A stretch of DNA of 64,000 nucleotides from CAYQJL01 sp964573295 (GTDB taxonomy: Bacteria > Eisenbacteria > RBG-16-71-46 > CAIMUX01 > WJJG01): assembly GCA_964573295.1 (NCBI GenBank), contig CAZNJE010000018.1:10959-74958 (forward strand). The letters are read 5' to 3'. This document shows positions 24,014 to 31,728 of the stretch, in pieces (position 1 is the first letter of the stretch; the number at the start of each line of letters is the position of its first letter). The notes under the pieces were generated by a model, which searched no databases, was not told the origin of the DNA, and worked only from the letters and a program-made list of their open reading frames with translations. The position numbers and the translations under genes were made by a program.

Positions 24014-25390
24014 CTATCGTTTGAACCGGCTCACCGTGGCCAGCACTGGCACTTTCAGGTGCGCTTCGGTCTCCATGCGATCCTTCAGCGAGTGATCCAA
24101 GCTCTCCATCAAGAAAGCCAGGGCGATGCCCACCAACAAACTGAAGAGCGGGAACACCGCTAACCGGACGTAATCCTGGGTGCGAACCGGGGTGGCTTCG
24201 GCGGCATCCTCGAGCACCACGACTTCCCAACGGTTCGAGCCCATGCGGGCCGACATGGCCTCGATCCGCCGTTGAACGAGGGCTTCGTAGGTCGTGCGCA
24301 GGCTCTCGATCGTGCGATCCAACCGCAGCAGCTGTGCCTCACGGTCCGGGAACAGTGCCAGCTGCTCATTGATGTAGTCCAAGCTCGACTGGAGCGATTT
24401 CTCCTGTGCCCGCGCGGCGCCGACCATCGCATCCAGGAAACCGGCATAGGCTTGCGCTTCTTGCCTGAGCACCTCGTCGAGCTCGGTCAAGCGGTCGTTC
24501 AGGGCCAGCACGGTGGGATGATTCTCGGTGTACTGGGCCTTGGCCTCAAAGTATTCGGACCGGGTATCGAGGATCATCTTGCGCAGTGTGAGCAAGATCG
24601 GTTCCCCACGCATGTCGGGTTCGCCAAAGGGATAGAAGCCTTCCTGGTTGAAATCCTCCCCCGCTTCCGTCAGCGAGCGAGTCCACGCAAGGCGCGCCTG
24701 ACGGGCAGCCGTTTCCGAACGCACCGCGGCCAGGTCGGTCTGGATGTCACGCTTCGTATCGAGCAGGTTCTTACGTTCTTCGGGCAGCTGAACCGCACCC
24801 TCGCGGGACAGGAAGTCGGCACGCTTGCCCTCCCACGTGCCGATTTCCTCTTCGAGGTCGGCCAATTCCTGTTGCAGGAAGCCGGTGGGATCGACGGGCC
24901 GGCTCTGCGTGCGGAACTCGCGATAGGCTTGGGTGAGGGCCTTGACGATCAGCTGGGCCTCTTCGGGATCGGTACCCTGATAGAAGATGTAGATGATACT
25001 GGACTTGCCCGGCGTGCTCGACTCGATACGGTCCGGATCGATCTGGGGCGCCTCTTGGGGATCCCGCCCCATCTCGACGTAGTAATCACCGAGGATCTCC
25101 TCGGCGCGCAAGTAGATTCGGGCGCTGCGCACGGTCTCGAGCTCGGAGTTGAGCTCCTCTTCCCAGGACAGGAAGTAGATCTGGCTCGAGAAGGCTGAAG
25201 CCGGATTGCCGCGGTTGACCAGCAACTTCGAGTACGACTGGAAAGCCGGCTCGGCGGTCAGGATCGAATAGAGTATCGCGCCCACCGTAGCGGCCACGGT
25301 CGCGATCGCGACCCAACGCCGCCGGAACAGAATCCGCAGAAAGTCCCGTAAGGTTCCGCGGTAGGCTGTGGACTCTCGTGATTCGGCCAC
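24014..25390 (-). CDS. Wzz/GumC-type chain-length (polysaccharide co-polymerase) protein
   Basis: The 458-residue inner-membrane protein has two membrane helices, near residues 28-48 (WVAIATVAATVGAILYSIL) and near the C-terminus (LAVFPLFSLLVGIALAFLM). A periplasmic coiled-coil region (residues about 165-375) separates them, as in Wzz, GumC and the exosortase chain-length family. After the second helix comes the usual short basic tail (DHSLKDRMETEAHLKVPVLATV). It controls polymer length and contacts the export protein and the kinase-like partner. GTG 25390 is preferred (GGAG six bases upstream); TTG 25393 is the alternative. It starts 24 bases after the export gene. Confidence 0.88.
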   Translation of the reverse strand: MAESRESTAYRGTLRDFLRILFRRRWVAIATVAATVGAILYSILTAEPAFQSYSKLLVNRGNPASAFSSQIYFLSWEEELNSELETVRSARIYLRAEEILGDYYVEMGRDPQEAPQIDPDRIESSTPGKSSIIYIFYQGTDPEEAQLIVKALTQAYREFRTQSRPVDPTGFLQQELADLEEEIGTWEGKRADFLSREGAVQLPEERKNLLDTKRDIQTDLAAVRSETAARQARLAWTRSLTEAGEDFNQEGFYPFGEPDMRGEPILLTLRKMILDTRSEYFEAKAQYTENHPTVLALNDRLTELDEVLRQEAQAYAGFLDAMVGAARAQEKSLQSSLDYINEQLALFPDREAQLLRLDRTIESLRTTYEALVQRRIEAMSARMGSNRWEVVVLEDAAEATPVRTQDYVRLAVFPLFSLLVGIALAFLMESLDHSLKDRMETEAHLKVPVLATVSRFKR

Positions 25391-25414
25391 CAACTTCTCC
25401 TCGTTCGGCTACTT

Positions 25415-26158
25415 CTATTCCGGCACGTAGATGTCGAGCCGTTCCATGTGGAAGGCCTTCCACGCCTCCTGGTAGAAGTAGAAGGGCGCAACGTTGCGGG
25501 CGAAGACCTGCTCCACGAACTTGTTGATTTCACCGATAATCGAGCGCGGTACGTACACGATGTCATACGGCTCCAGGAACACGTCCCGCGCTTGGACATC
25601 GCCGTCGAGGGGCGCCTCGAGATCGACCTTGTAGACGGCCAGCTCGGTGGGTCCGGTCCGGCGCAGCACCAGCACGTTACTCATCTTCGCCGAGATCAGC
25701 GGCCCTTGGGCGGCGGCCACCGCGTGCAGTGCCGTCATATCTTCGGTGAAGCGGAACGTCCCGCCGGCGTTGACCTCTCCGAGAACATAGATGAGCCGGT
25801 CGGCGTAGCGGCTGAGCATGATCGTCACATCCGGGTATCGCAATAGCCGGCCAAGCCGGCCGCGCACCTCCTCGGTCACTTCGGGAATGCTCCGCCCCGC
25901 AGCCTGCAGATCGCCCACGCCAACGGGCGAGATGAAGCCGTCGGGGCGAATCGTGTTGATGCTGTTGAATTCGTCGGCACCCACCACGGTGATGCGCAGT
26001 TCATCGCCAACCTTCAGCCGGTACTCGCTCGGCAGGGGCCGTGTGGGGTCGAGCGCACCGTTGGGATTCGGTGGCGGCGACGGTGGCGGCGGCGGCGCCG
26101 AACTGCAAGCCAGCTGAAGCATGGCCGCCACCAAGATGATCTGAATCGTCAACCGCAT
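25415..26158 (-). CDS. Polysaccharide export outer-membrane lipoprotein (Wza/EpsA type)
   Basis: The 247-residue protein has a short signal sequence with lipobox LQLACSS (Cys near residue 18) and a Pro-rich linker. The polysaccharide biosynthesis/export domain (YRLKVGDELRITVVGADEF, IRPDGFISPVGVGDLQAAG) is followed by an SLBB-like repeat (IYVLGEVNAGGTFRF, VLVLRR, VFLEPYDIVYVPRS). It forms the outer-membrane exit for EPS and is the first gene of the leftward operon. A promoter (26280-26308) lies upstream. ATG 26158 is used, but a GTG at 26167 sits immediately after an AAGGA and cannot be excluded. Confidence 0.9.
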   Translation of the reverse strand: MRLTIQIILVAAMLQLACSSAPPPPPSPPPNPNGALDPTRPLPSEYRLKVGDELRITVVGADEFNSINTIRPDGFISPVGVGDLQAAGRSIPEVTEEVRGRLGRLLRYPDVTIMLSRYADRLIYVLGEVNAGGTFRFTEDMTALHAVAAAQGPLISAKMSNVLVLRRTGPTELAVYKVDLEAPLDGDVQARDVFLEPYDIVYVPRSIIGEINKFVEQVFARNVAPFYFYQEAWKAFHMERLDIYVPE

Positions 26159-26171
26159 GCTTTGCACAATC

Positions 26172-26201
26172 CTTATGCGCTCAGACCTTATGCGCTCAGG
26201 C
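26172..26201. repeat. 15-bp duplication upstream of the export gene
   Basis: CTTATGCGCTCAGAC and CTTATGCGCTCAGGC in tandem. On the minus strand each copy ends ATAAGG, so the presumed ribosome binding site of the export gene is duplicated. Confidence 0.85.
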
Positions 26202-26279
26202 CCGGCCGCTCCCGCTCAAGATTCCTCTTGGCGGAACAGCCCGGCATCCCTATGGAATCGCCACGGTTGCAGCGAGGGC

Positions 26280-26308
26280 ATGCTAGCACCGGGCCCCATA
26301 CGGGTCAA
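26280..26308 (-). promoter_or_regulatory. Candidate sigma-70 promoter of the EPS operon
   Basis: On the minus strand TTGACC, a 17-base spacer and TAGCAT (4 of 6 to TATAAT), placing the start about 115 bases before the export gene. It is the only good promoter seen for the operon. Confidence 0.5.
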
Positions 26309-26405
26309 CCGAACCCTCACAGAAGGGCCATCGAGCTCACCGCCACCGCTCTCGCCGGCAACGCATCCCTCGCCACCCGGGGAGCCAGTCAACGGTAGCT
26401 ACGGC

Positions 26406-26496
26406 TCCCCATGGAGCCAGCCATGGAGCCAGCCATGGAGCCAGCCATGGAGCCATGCCATGGAGCCATGCCATGGAGCGAACCATGGAGCGAGCA
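26406..26496. repeat. 12-bp array (CATGGAGCCAGC)
   Basis: About seven to eight copies of CATGGAGCCAGC, CATGGAGCCATGC and CATGGAGCGAAC in the 26159-26827 gap. No gene is supported there. Confidence 0.92.
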
Positions 26497-26597
26497 GCCT
26501 TCCTACGGTTGAGTTCGGCCACCGCCGTCACCATCTTGAAACAAGTCTGGCCGTTAGATGGCGAGGCTGGCTTCTTCTATGCGCCCCCCCCTGTCGG

Positions 26598-26843
26598 CGC
26601 CATCCCTCCAGGCACCGCTCCTGCAGGCGACGTCCCTCTATGCACCGCTCCTGCAGGNNNNNNNNNNNNNNNNNNNNNNNNNNNNNNNNNNNNNNNNNNN
26701 NNNNNNNNNNNNNNNNNNNNNNNNNNNNNNNNNNNNNNNNNNNNNNNNNNNNNNNNNCGCCGCCCCTCTATGCACCGCTCCTGCAGGCGCCGCCCCTCTA
26801 TGCACCGCTCCTGCAGGCGCCGCCCCTCTATGCACCGCTCCTT
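26598..26843. repeat. 30-bp array with assembly gap that begins at a stop codon
   Basis: Units CGCCGCCCCTCTATGCACCGCTCCTGCAGG lie on both sides of the 100-N gap (26658-26757), whose edges join in exact register. The last codons and TAG of the 26828 gene (Arg-Ser-Gly-Ala-stop) are the first unit, and every copy repeats that stop. Confidence 0.95.
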
Positions 26844-27787
26844 AGCGCGCGTTCCTGCTCGAGCAGAATGCCTTGAATCAAGAGGGGCAGCAAGATTTCA
26901 TGGTGCCCCACGAGGTAGAAACCTTGCTTCGCTCCGCGATGCGGACGATCTACGACGTTCTGCTGAGGACGGTAATGCTTTTGAAAATCAAGAGTTGCGG
27001 TGACGAGCCCTTCGGGCGACGCGCCCAGGTTCACCGCCACCGAGAAGGCCTTCAGGAACACCTCGGGCATCATCACGGCACTGCCGACGTTGATCACCAC
27101 CGCACCGGCCATCTCGCGGAGGTGGGCCGCCACGATGCGGAAATCTCGCGCAGAGGCCTCTCCGGCGGCCGCGCCATCGAAGTCGGGATGCTGGTGGACG
27201 ATGTCGGTCCCTATCGCTACGTGCACCGTCACCGGCACCCCGGCGGCGTAGCAGCTGCCCAACACGCTCGGCCGCACCACCTCGACTTCCTGGAGGCAGC
27301 GTCCCACGGCCTCGCCAAAGCCCTCTGTCCGCTCGGCGGCCTCCCGGACGGCGCCGTTCAGAAACGCCGCGGTCTCCTTGACCATCCCGAATCGACCATC
27401 ATGCAACTCGCGGGCCACCTCTTCCGAAGTGTGACCGAAAAGCGCCAGCTCGGCATCGTGAATAGCGAAGGCGCCGTTGACCGCGAGCAGTGTTCCCAGG
27501 CTTCGTTCGAAGAGGTCGATCAGCAGAGGCGACAGGCCCACCTTGATCACGTGCGCCCCACACATCCAGATCACGGGCCGGCCCTCGCGCCGGGCGCGTA
27601 CGACCTCCCGGGCCAGCGCTCGCAGGTCTCGAGCGGCGAGCACCTCGGGCAAGCCATCCCAGAACTGGGCGAACGACCGATGGTCCTCAGGAACCCGCGC
27701 CAGCATCTGCCCGGACACTTTCGATTGGCGCGTGTCCATGGGAATGCGCCGCACACGGCTCAAGTCTGCTTCGGCGTAGCGCCCCAT
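26828..27787 (-). CDS. Conserved protein of unknown function, possibly deoxyhypusine-synthase-like
   Basis: The 319-residue protein is not firmly recognised. It has Rossmann-like glycine and strand patterns: PVIWMCGAHVIKVGLSPLLIDLF, an Ala/Asn-rich LLAVNGAFAIHDAELALFG, PVTVHVAIGTDIVHQHP, VVINVGSAVMMPEVFLKAFSVAVNLG and a final HHEILLPLLIQGIL. The NxGSAVxxPEVFLKA block resembles conserved bacterial proteins I associate loosely with the deoxyhypusine synthase family, but no catalytic-lysine signature is visible. No signal peptide. It starts two bases after the DUF3108 gene with GAGGT upstream, so it is co-expressed. Its final codons are the first unit of a 30-bp array. Coding is certain; function is open. 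Confidence 0.6.
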   Translation of the reverse strand: MGRYAEADLSRVRRIPMDTRQSKVSGQMLARVPEDHRSFAQFWDGLPEVLAARDLRALAREVVRARREGRPVIWMCGAHVIKVGLSPLLIDLFERSLGTLLAVNGAFAIHDAELALFGHTSEEVARELHDGRFGMVKETAAFLNGAVREAAERTEGFGEAVGRCLQEVEVVRPSVLGSCYAAGVPVTVHVAIGTDIVHQHPDFDGAAAGEASARDFRIVAAHLREMAGAVVINVGSAVMMPEVFLKAFSVAVNLGASPEGLVTATLDFQKHYRPQQNVVDRPHRGAKQGFYLVGHHEILLPLLIQGILLEQERALRSGA

Positions 27788-27789
27788 GC

Positions 27790-28758
27790 TTACCTCGTCC
27801 AGTCGCGCCGGCCGGCCAGGTCGGTCAACACGACCGAGATCGATCCGATCGGCAGCTTGCTCTTCATCTGCACCGGAACCCGTCGGCGATCGTCGGTCAG
27901 CCAGATCAAGAGTTCTCCCTGATGCTTGAAGAGACCCGGCGTCCGTAGCTTCGGCTCCACGATGAGGCAGTCGAAATCCCCGGCCGGCACCGAGACGCGC
28001 TCACGGCCGTGAACGATCACTTCGATGGGATAGTTCTTCTTGTCGACGTGGCTTTCCAAGTCGAAGGTCCGGCCCGGAACGAGATCGCGGGCCCGCACGC
28101 TGTAGAAGGCGCTCAACACGTCGTGAGCCCCCTCGACGGTTTCGTGGATCTCTTTGCCGTCGTAGATGGCGATGTTGCTCGCCTGCTCGTAGATGATTAC
28201 CTCGTCGTTGCGGTAATCGCCTTCGATCAAATGCTTCTCCGATCGCAGCGGCAAGAGATCGCAGACGCGAACGAACGACTCGACCCGGTCATTGACGTAG
28301 AAGAAAGTGGAGAAGAAGTCGCTGCTGCGAGCTGTTGTCACGATGTGGTAGCAGCTATCGCCTCGGACCGGGACGATGCTGGCAATCGACATCGTGGCGG
28401 TGCCCGCCCGGATCGGCCCGTACCGCACGGAGAACTCCAGATGCTCACCGGGCACGAACACATCGTCCAAGTACGGGTGGTCTTGGCGAAAGATCCGCTG
28501 CTGCCGTCGCTGCGGCGTCTCCCAGCGGGCGGTGGCGAGCAAGGAATCGATCGCCTCGGCCTCGAGCCACAACCCCCCAAGACCCGCATCGGCCGGGACA
28601 CTCGGCTCCTCATCGGCCTGGGCGGCCGCAGGTGCACAGAGAAGGCCCCATCCCAGGCCAGGCCCGGCTTCCAGCACATCTCCCAGCGGGCCGCCTGATG
28701 CCGCGATGATCAGAACGCCCAAGACGCCCCGCGCGATGTCCCGACCAATCGATCGCAT
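27790..28758 (-). CDS. DUF3108 secreted/periplasmic protein
   Basis: The 322-residue product has the DUF3108 pattern of paired beta-strand repeats: EHLEFSVRYGPIRAGTATMSI, YHIVTTARSSDFFSTFFYVNDRVESF, ISVPAGDF-like VSVPAGDFDCLIVEPKL and ELLIWLTDDRRRVPVQMKSKL. Relatives are periplasmic proteins of unknown role with a beta-sandwich fold. An N-terminal hydrophobic stretch (VLGVLIIAASGG) and CAPAAAQA cleavage-like site suggest export. The frame is open to an ATG at 28893, but the methionine at 28758 gives a basic n-region just before the hydrophobic core; neither start has an ideal ribosome binding site. It follows the pnp terminator, so it probably needs its own promoter, which I could not identify. 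Confidence 0.75.
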   Translation of the reverse strand: MRSIGRDIARGVLGVLIIAASGGPLGDVLEAGPGLGWGLLCAPAAAQADEEPSVPADAGLGGLWLEAEAIDSLLATARWETPQRRQQRIFRQDHPYLDDVFVPGEHLEFSVRYGPIRAGTATMSIASIVPVRGDSCYHIVTTARSSDFFSTFFYVNDRVESFVRVCDLLPLRSEKHLIEGDYRNDEVIIYEQASNIAIYDGKEIHETVEGAHDVLSAFYSVRARDLVPGRTFDLESHVDKKNYPIEVIVHGRERVSVPAGDFDCLIVEPKLRTPGLFKHQGELLIWLTDDRRRVPVQMKSKLPIGSISVVLTDLAGRRDWTR

Positions 28759-28930
28759 ATCCCTGCTGACGCTCCCTGGCTCCATCCCGTCCGATGCAAC
28801 GACAGCGGTTGCAATAGTGTCCACCAGTTCCGGAGGGAGGGCAACGAATCCTCTCCGCCCCTTGCACCGGCTGTGGGCATGCTCTGTGCCCATCTTGTCG
28901 CTCTATACCGCCGAAGGAGCCTAAAAGGTC

Positions 28931-28967
28931 GAGCGGACGGAGGGTTTTTCGCCCCCTCCGTCCGCTC
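28931..28967 (-). terminator. Intrinsic terminator downstream of pnp
   Basis: A perfect 14-bp stem GAGCGGACGGAGGG / CCCTCCGTCCGCTC with a 9-base loop. On the minus strand it is followed by GACCTTTTAG, a short T-run. Confidence 0.75.
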
Positions 28968-28994
28968 CCCTAATACCGTTGACAACCGCGCTGA

Positions 28995-29121
28995 CCAGCT
29001 CGGGCGACGCCAGCTCGGGCCGCCAGCTCGGGCGACGCCAGCTCGGGCCGCCAGCTCGGGCGACGCCAGCTCGGGCGACGCCAGCTCGGGCCGCCAGCTC
29101 GGGCCGCCAGCTCGGGCCGCC
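28995..29121. repeat. 13/15-bp mixed array between pnp and its terminator
   Basis: GGGCGACGCCAGCTC (15) and GGGCCGCCAGCTC (13) alternate irregularly, about nine copies. Non-coding 3' region of pnp. Confidence 0.92.
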
Positions 29122-29163
29122 TCGCAAGGTAGCCCCTTCGCTACCCGCGGGCTCGGCCGATGG

Positions 29164-31248
29164 CTAGCCTTCGTCCAGCGCCTGCTTACGGCTCAAACGT
29201 ACCTTGCCTTCCTCGTCGACGCCGATGACCTTGACCCGCACCATGTCGCCCTCGTTGACGACGTCCTCGACGCGGGCCACCCGGTGGTGCTCGAGTTCGG
29301 AGATGTGGATCAGACCGTCGCGTCCAGGCAGGATCTCGACGAAGGCGCCAAAGCTGGTAATGCGGACCACCTTGCCGTTGTAGATCCGGCCGACCTCTGG
29401 ATCCTCGGTCAGGGCCCTGATCATGTCGACGGCCTTCTGCGCCATGTCCGCGTCGACGCAGGCCACCTTGACCTCCCCGCTATCGTCGATGTCGATCGAG
29501 GCGCCGGTTTCCTCGGTCATCTTCTTGATGATCTTACCGCCGGGACCGATGATATCGCGAATGCGATCCTGCGGCACCATCAGGACGATGATCCGCGGCG
29601 CGTACTGCGAAATCTCGGGTCGCGGCTTCGGCAGGACCTCCTCGAGCTTGTCGAGGATCTGCATCCGGGCTTTGCGGGCTACCTCGAGTCCTTCGGCGAG
29701 CACCTTGGCATCCAGGCCCTTTATCTTCAGATCCATCTGGGCCGCCGTAATGCCGTCGCGGGTTCCGGCGACCTTGAGATCCATGTCCCCCAGATGGTCT
29801 TCGAGGCCGGCGATGTCGGTCAGGAAGACGTGGCGTTCTCCGTCGGTGATCAGGCCCGTCGCGATCCCCGCCACGTGGCCCTTGACCGGCACGCCGGCAT
29901 CCATCATCGACAGGCTGCCACCGCACACCGAGGCCATCGACGAGGATCCGTTCGACTCCAGAATGTCCGAGACGAGCCGGATCGTGTAGGGAAAGCTCTC
30001 GTTCGAGGGCACGACCGGTGAGAGCGCGCGCTCGGCCAGATTGCCGTGTCCCATGTCCCGGCGAGAGGGGCCGCGGTTGGGCTTCGCCTCGCCAACGCTG
30101 TAGCCGGGGAAGTTGTAGTGGAGCAGGAAGGTCTTCCAGCTCTGGCCGGCCAGGTCTTCGACACGCTGCTCATCCGAGGCGGTCCCCAGTGTGGTCACCA
30201 CCAGCGCCTGGGTTTCGCCACGGGTGAAGATGGCCGAGCCGTGCGTGCGCGGCAGCGCCCCGACCTCACAGTCCAATGCCCGGATCTGATCAGGCGCCCG
30301 TCCGTCGACCCGCTTGCCGTCCTCGAGGATCATCCGGCGCAAGTGGACACCCTCGATCCCTTCCATGATCCCGCCGATCGCCTTGCCACTGTCCGGGAAC
30401 TTCTCTTCCAGCGCCTTGACGATTTCTTGCTTGAGGTCGCGGCGGTTCTCGCCACGCTCATGCTTCGTTTCACCCGTGAACATCGTCTCACGGATTCGAT
30501 CACCAAACTGGCTCTCGATGGCCTCCTCGAGGCCCTCGGGCGGAGAGAGGGGCGTGATCTCGCGCTTCTTCACCTCGATCTTGGCGATCAATTCCTCCTG
30601 GAGCTTGACGACCTTCTGGATCTCCCCCCCGGCAAACTCGAGGGCCTCGAGGAAATCCTCCTCGCTGATCTCGAAGGCGTCGCCCTCGACCATGATGATC
30701 GTCTCTTCGTTGCCGGCGACGACCAGATCCATGTCGCTCTCCTCGAGCTGCTCGACACCGGGGTTGAGGATGAGTTCGCCGTCGACCTTGCCGATCCGCA
30801 CCGCCCCGATCGGGCCGGGGAACGGCACGTCGGAGAGGCACACCGCAACCGACGAGGCGATGAGGGCCATGATGTCGGGATCATTCTCGCCATCGGCCGA
30901 GAGCACCTCGTTGAAAACGGCGATCTCGAAGCGGATGTCTTTGTCGAAGAAGGGCCGGATCGAACGGTCGATCAGCCGTGCGCTGACCGTCTCTTTCAGG
31001 CCGGGCCGGCCCTCGCGCTTGAAGAAGCCACCGGGAATGCGCCCGCTCGCGTAGAACTTGTCGCGGTAGTCGACGAACAGAGGCAGGAAGCCGCGATCGG
31101 CACCGTCCTCTTTCGCGGTGACCACATTCGAGAGCACGATGGTGTCCCCGTAGCGAATCAAACAACTTCCGGTAGCCTGCTTGGCCAGCCGGCCGGTCTC
31201 CAGCGACAGAGTCCGGCCACCCAGTTCCATGGATACTTCCTGTTTCAT
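29164..31248 (-). CDS. pnp: Polyribonucleotide nucleotidyltransferase (PNPase)
   Basis: The 694-residue PNPase degrades RNA 3' to 5' with phosphate. Two RNase PH domains are visible: the first with SCLIRYGDTIVLSNV, SGRIPGGFFKREGRP and IRPFF; the second with GRAPDQIRALDCEVG, RTHGSAIFTRGETQALV and NESFPYTIRLVSDILESNGSSSMASVCG. A KH domain (IRDIIGPGGKIIKKMTEETGASIDI) and an S1 domain (YNGKVVRITSFGAFVEILPGRDGLIHISELE) follow. ATG 31248 has AGAGGT seven bases upstream; the frame is open to 31308 but that segment overlaps the rpsO-pnp hairpin region. It follows rpsO, the classic gene order, with a hairpin in between. Confidence 0.97.
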   Translation of the reverse strand: MKQEVSMELGGRTLSLETGRLAKQATGSCLIRYGDTIVLSNVVTAKEDGADRGFLPLFVDYRDKFYASGRIPGGFFKREGRPGLKETVSARLIDRSIRPFFDKDIRFEIAVFNEVLSADGENDPDIMALIASSVAVCLSDVPFPGPIGAVRIGKVDGELILNPGVEQLEESDMDLVVAGNEETIIMVEGDAFEISEEDFLEALEFAGGEIQKVVKLQEELIAKIEVKKREITPLSPPEGLEEAIESQFGDRIRETMFTGETKHERGENRRDLKQEIVKALEEKFPDSGKAIGGIMEGIEGVHLRRMILEDGKRVDGRAPDQIRALDCEVGALPRTHGSAIFTRGETQALVVTTLGTASDEQRVEDLAGQSWKTFLLHYNFPGYSVGEAKPNRGPSRRDMGHGNLAERALSPVVPSNESFPYTIRLVSDILESNGSSSMASVCGGSLSMMDAGVPVKGHVAGIATGLITDGERHVFLTDIAGLEDHLGDMDLKVAGTRDGITAAQMDLKIKGLDAKVLAEGLEVARKARMQILDKLEEVLPKPRPEISQYAPRIIVLMVPQDRIRDIIGPGGKIIKKMTEETGASIDIDDSGEVKVACVDADMAQKAVDMIRALTEDPEVGRIYNGKVVRITSFGAFVEILPGRDGLIHISELEHHRVARVEDVVNEGDMVRVKVIGVDEEGKVRLSRKQALDEG

Positions 31249-31308
31249 GCGTGGACCTCTTTCTGGATCACGGGCAGAGGTGTTCTCGAGAAGAGCGGCT
31301 ACGACCAA

Positions 31309-31333
31309 TGCCCCCCAAAGGTGTAGGGGGGCA
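31309..31333 (-). promoter_or_regulatory. Hairpin in the rpsO-pnp intergenic region
   Basis: TGCCCCCC and GGGGGGCA form a perfect 8-bp stem around a 9-base loop, 60 bases before pnp. In Escherichia coli the same junction holds a partial terminator and RNase III site for pnp autoregulation; equivalence here is inference. Confidence 0.5.
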
Positions 31334-31380
31334 AGGACAGCCTGCGAAGTGAGCCTTGTGGAGTGAGAACTAGCAACGGA

Positions 31381-31650
31381 TTAGCGACGGAGACCAAGCT
31401 CCTTGACAATCCCGCGATAGCGCTCGACCTTGGCACGCTTCAGGTACTCGAGGAGGCGGCGCCGACGCCCTACCATGCGCAACAAGCCGCGACGCGAGTG
31501 ATGATCACCCTTGTGCACCTTGAAATGCTCGGTCAGGTACCGGATCTTCTCGGTCAGCAGGGCAATCTGCACCTCGGGGGACCCGGAATCGAGCCCATGG
31601 AGCTTGTATTTACTGATGATTTCCTGCTTCTTATCCTTCGTCAGCGACAT
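31381..31650 (-). CDS. rpsO: 30S ribosomal protein S15
   Basis: The 89-residue protein matches S15 over its whole length: MSLTKDKKQEIISKYKLH, GSPEVQIALLTEKIRYLTEHFKVHKGDHHSRRGLL and MVGRRRRLLEYLKRAKVERYRGIVKELGLRR. It binds the 16S central domain at the three-way junction. A GGAGGAAGG ribosome binding site precedes ATG 31650. It sits between ribF and pnp. A near-perfect 20-bp palindrome 31 bases upstream is a candidate for the S15 autoregulatory leader found in many bacteria. Confidence 0.98.
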   Translation of the reverse strand: MSLTKDKKQEIISKYKLHGLDSGSPEVQIALLTEKIRYLTEHFKVHKGDHHSRRGLLRMVGRRRRLLEYLKRAKVERYRGIVKELGLRR

Positions 31651-31680
31651 GCCTTCCTCCGCCTAGCGTCACGTGCTCCG

Positions 31681-31700
31681 GGTACTTCCCGGGACGTACC
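31681..31700 (-). promoter_or_regulatory. Near-perfect palindrome in the rpsO leader
   Basis: GGTACTTCCCGGGACGTACC differs from its reverse complement at one base pair. As RNA it could fold as a stem with a CCGG loop just before the rpsO ribosome binding site. Candidate S15 feedback element. Confidence 0.35.
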
Positions 31701-31728
31701 TACTGATGATTTCAACCGGGCGAAACTA

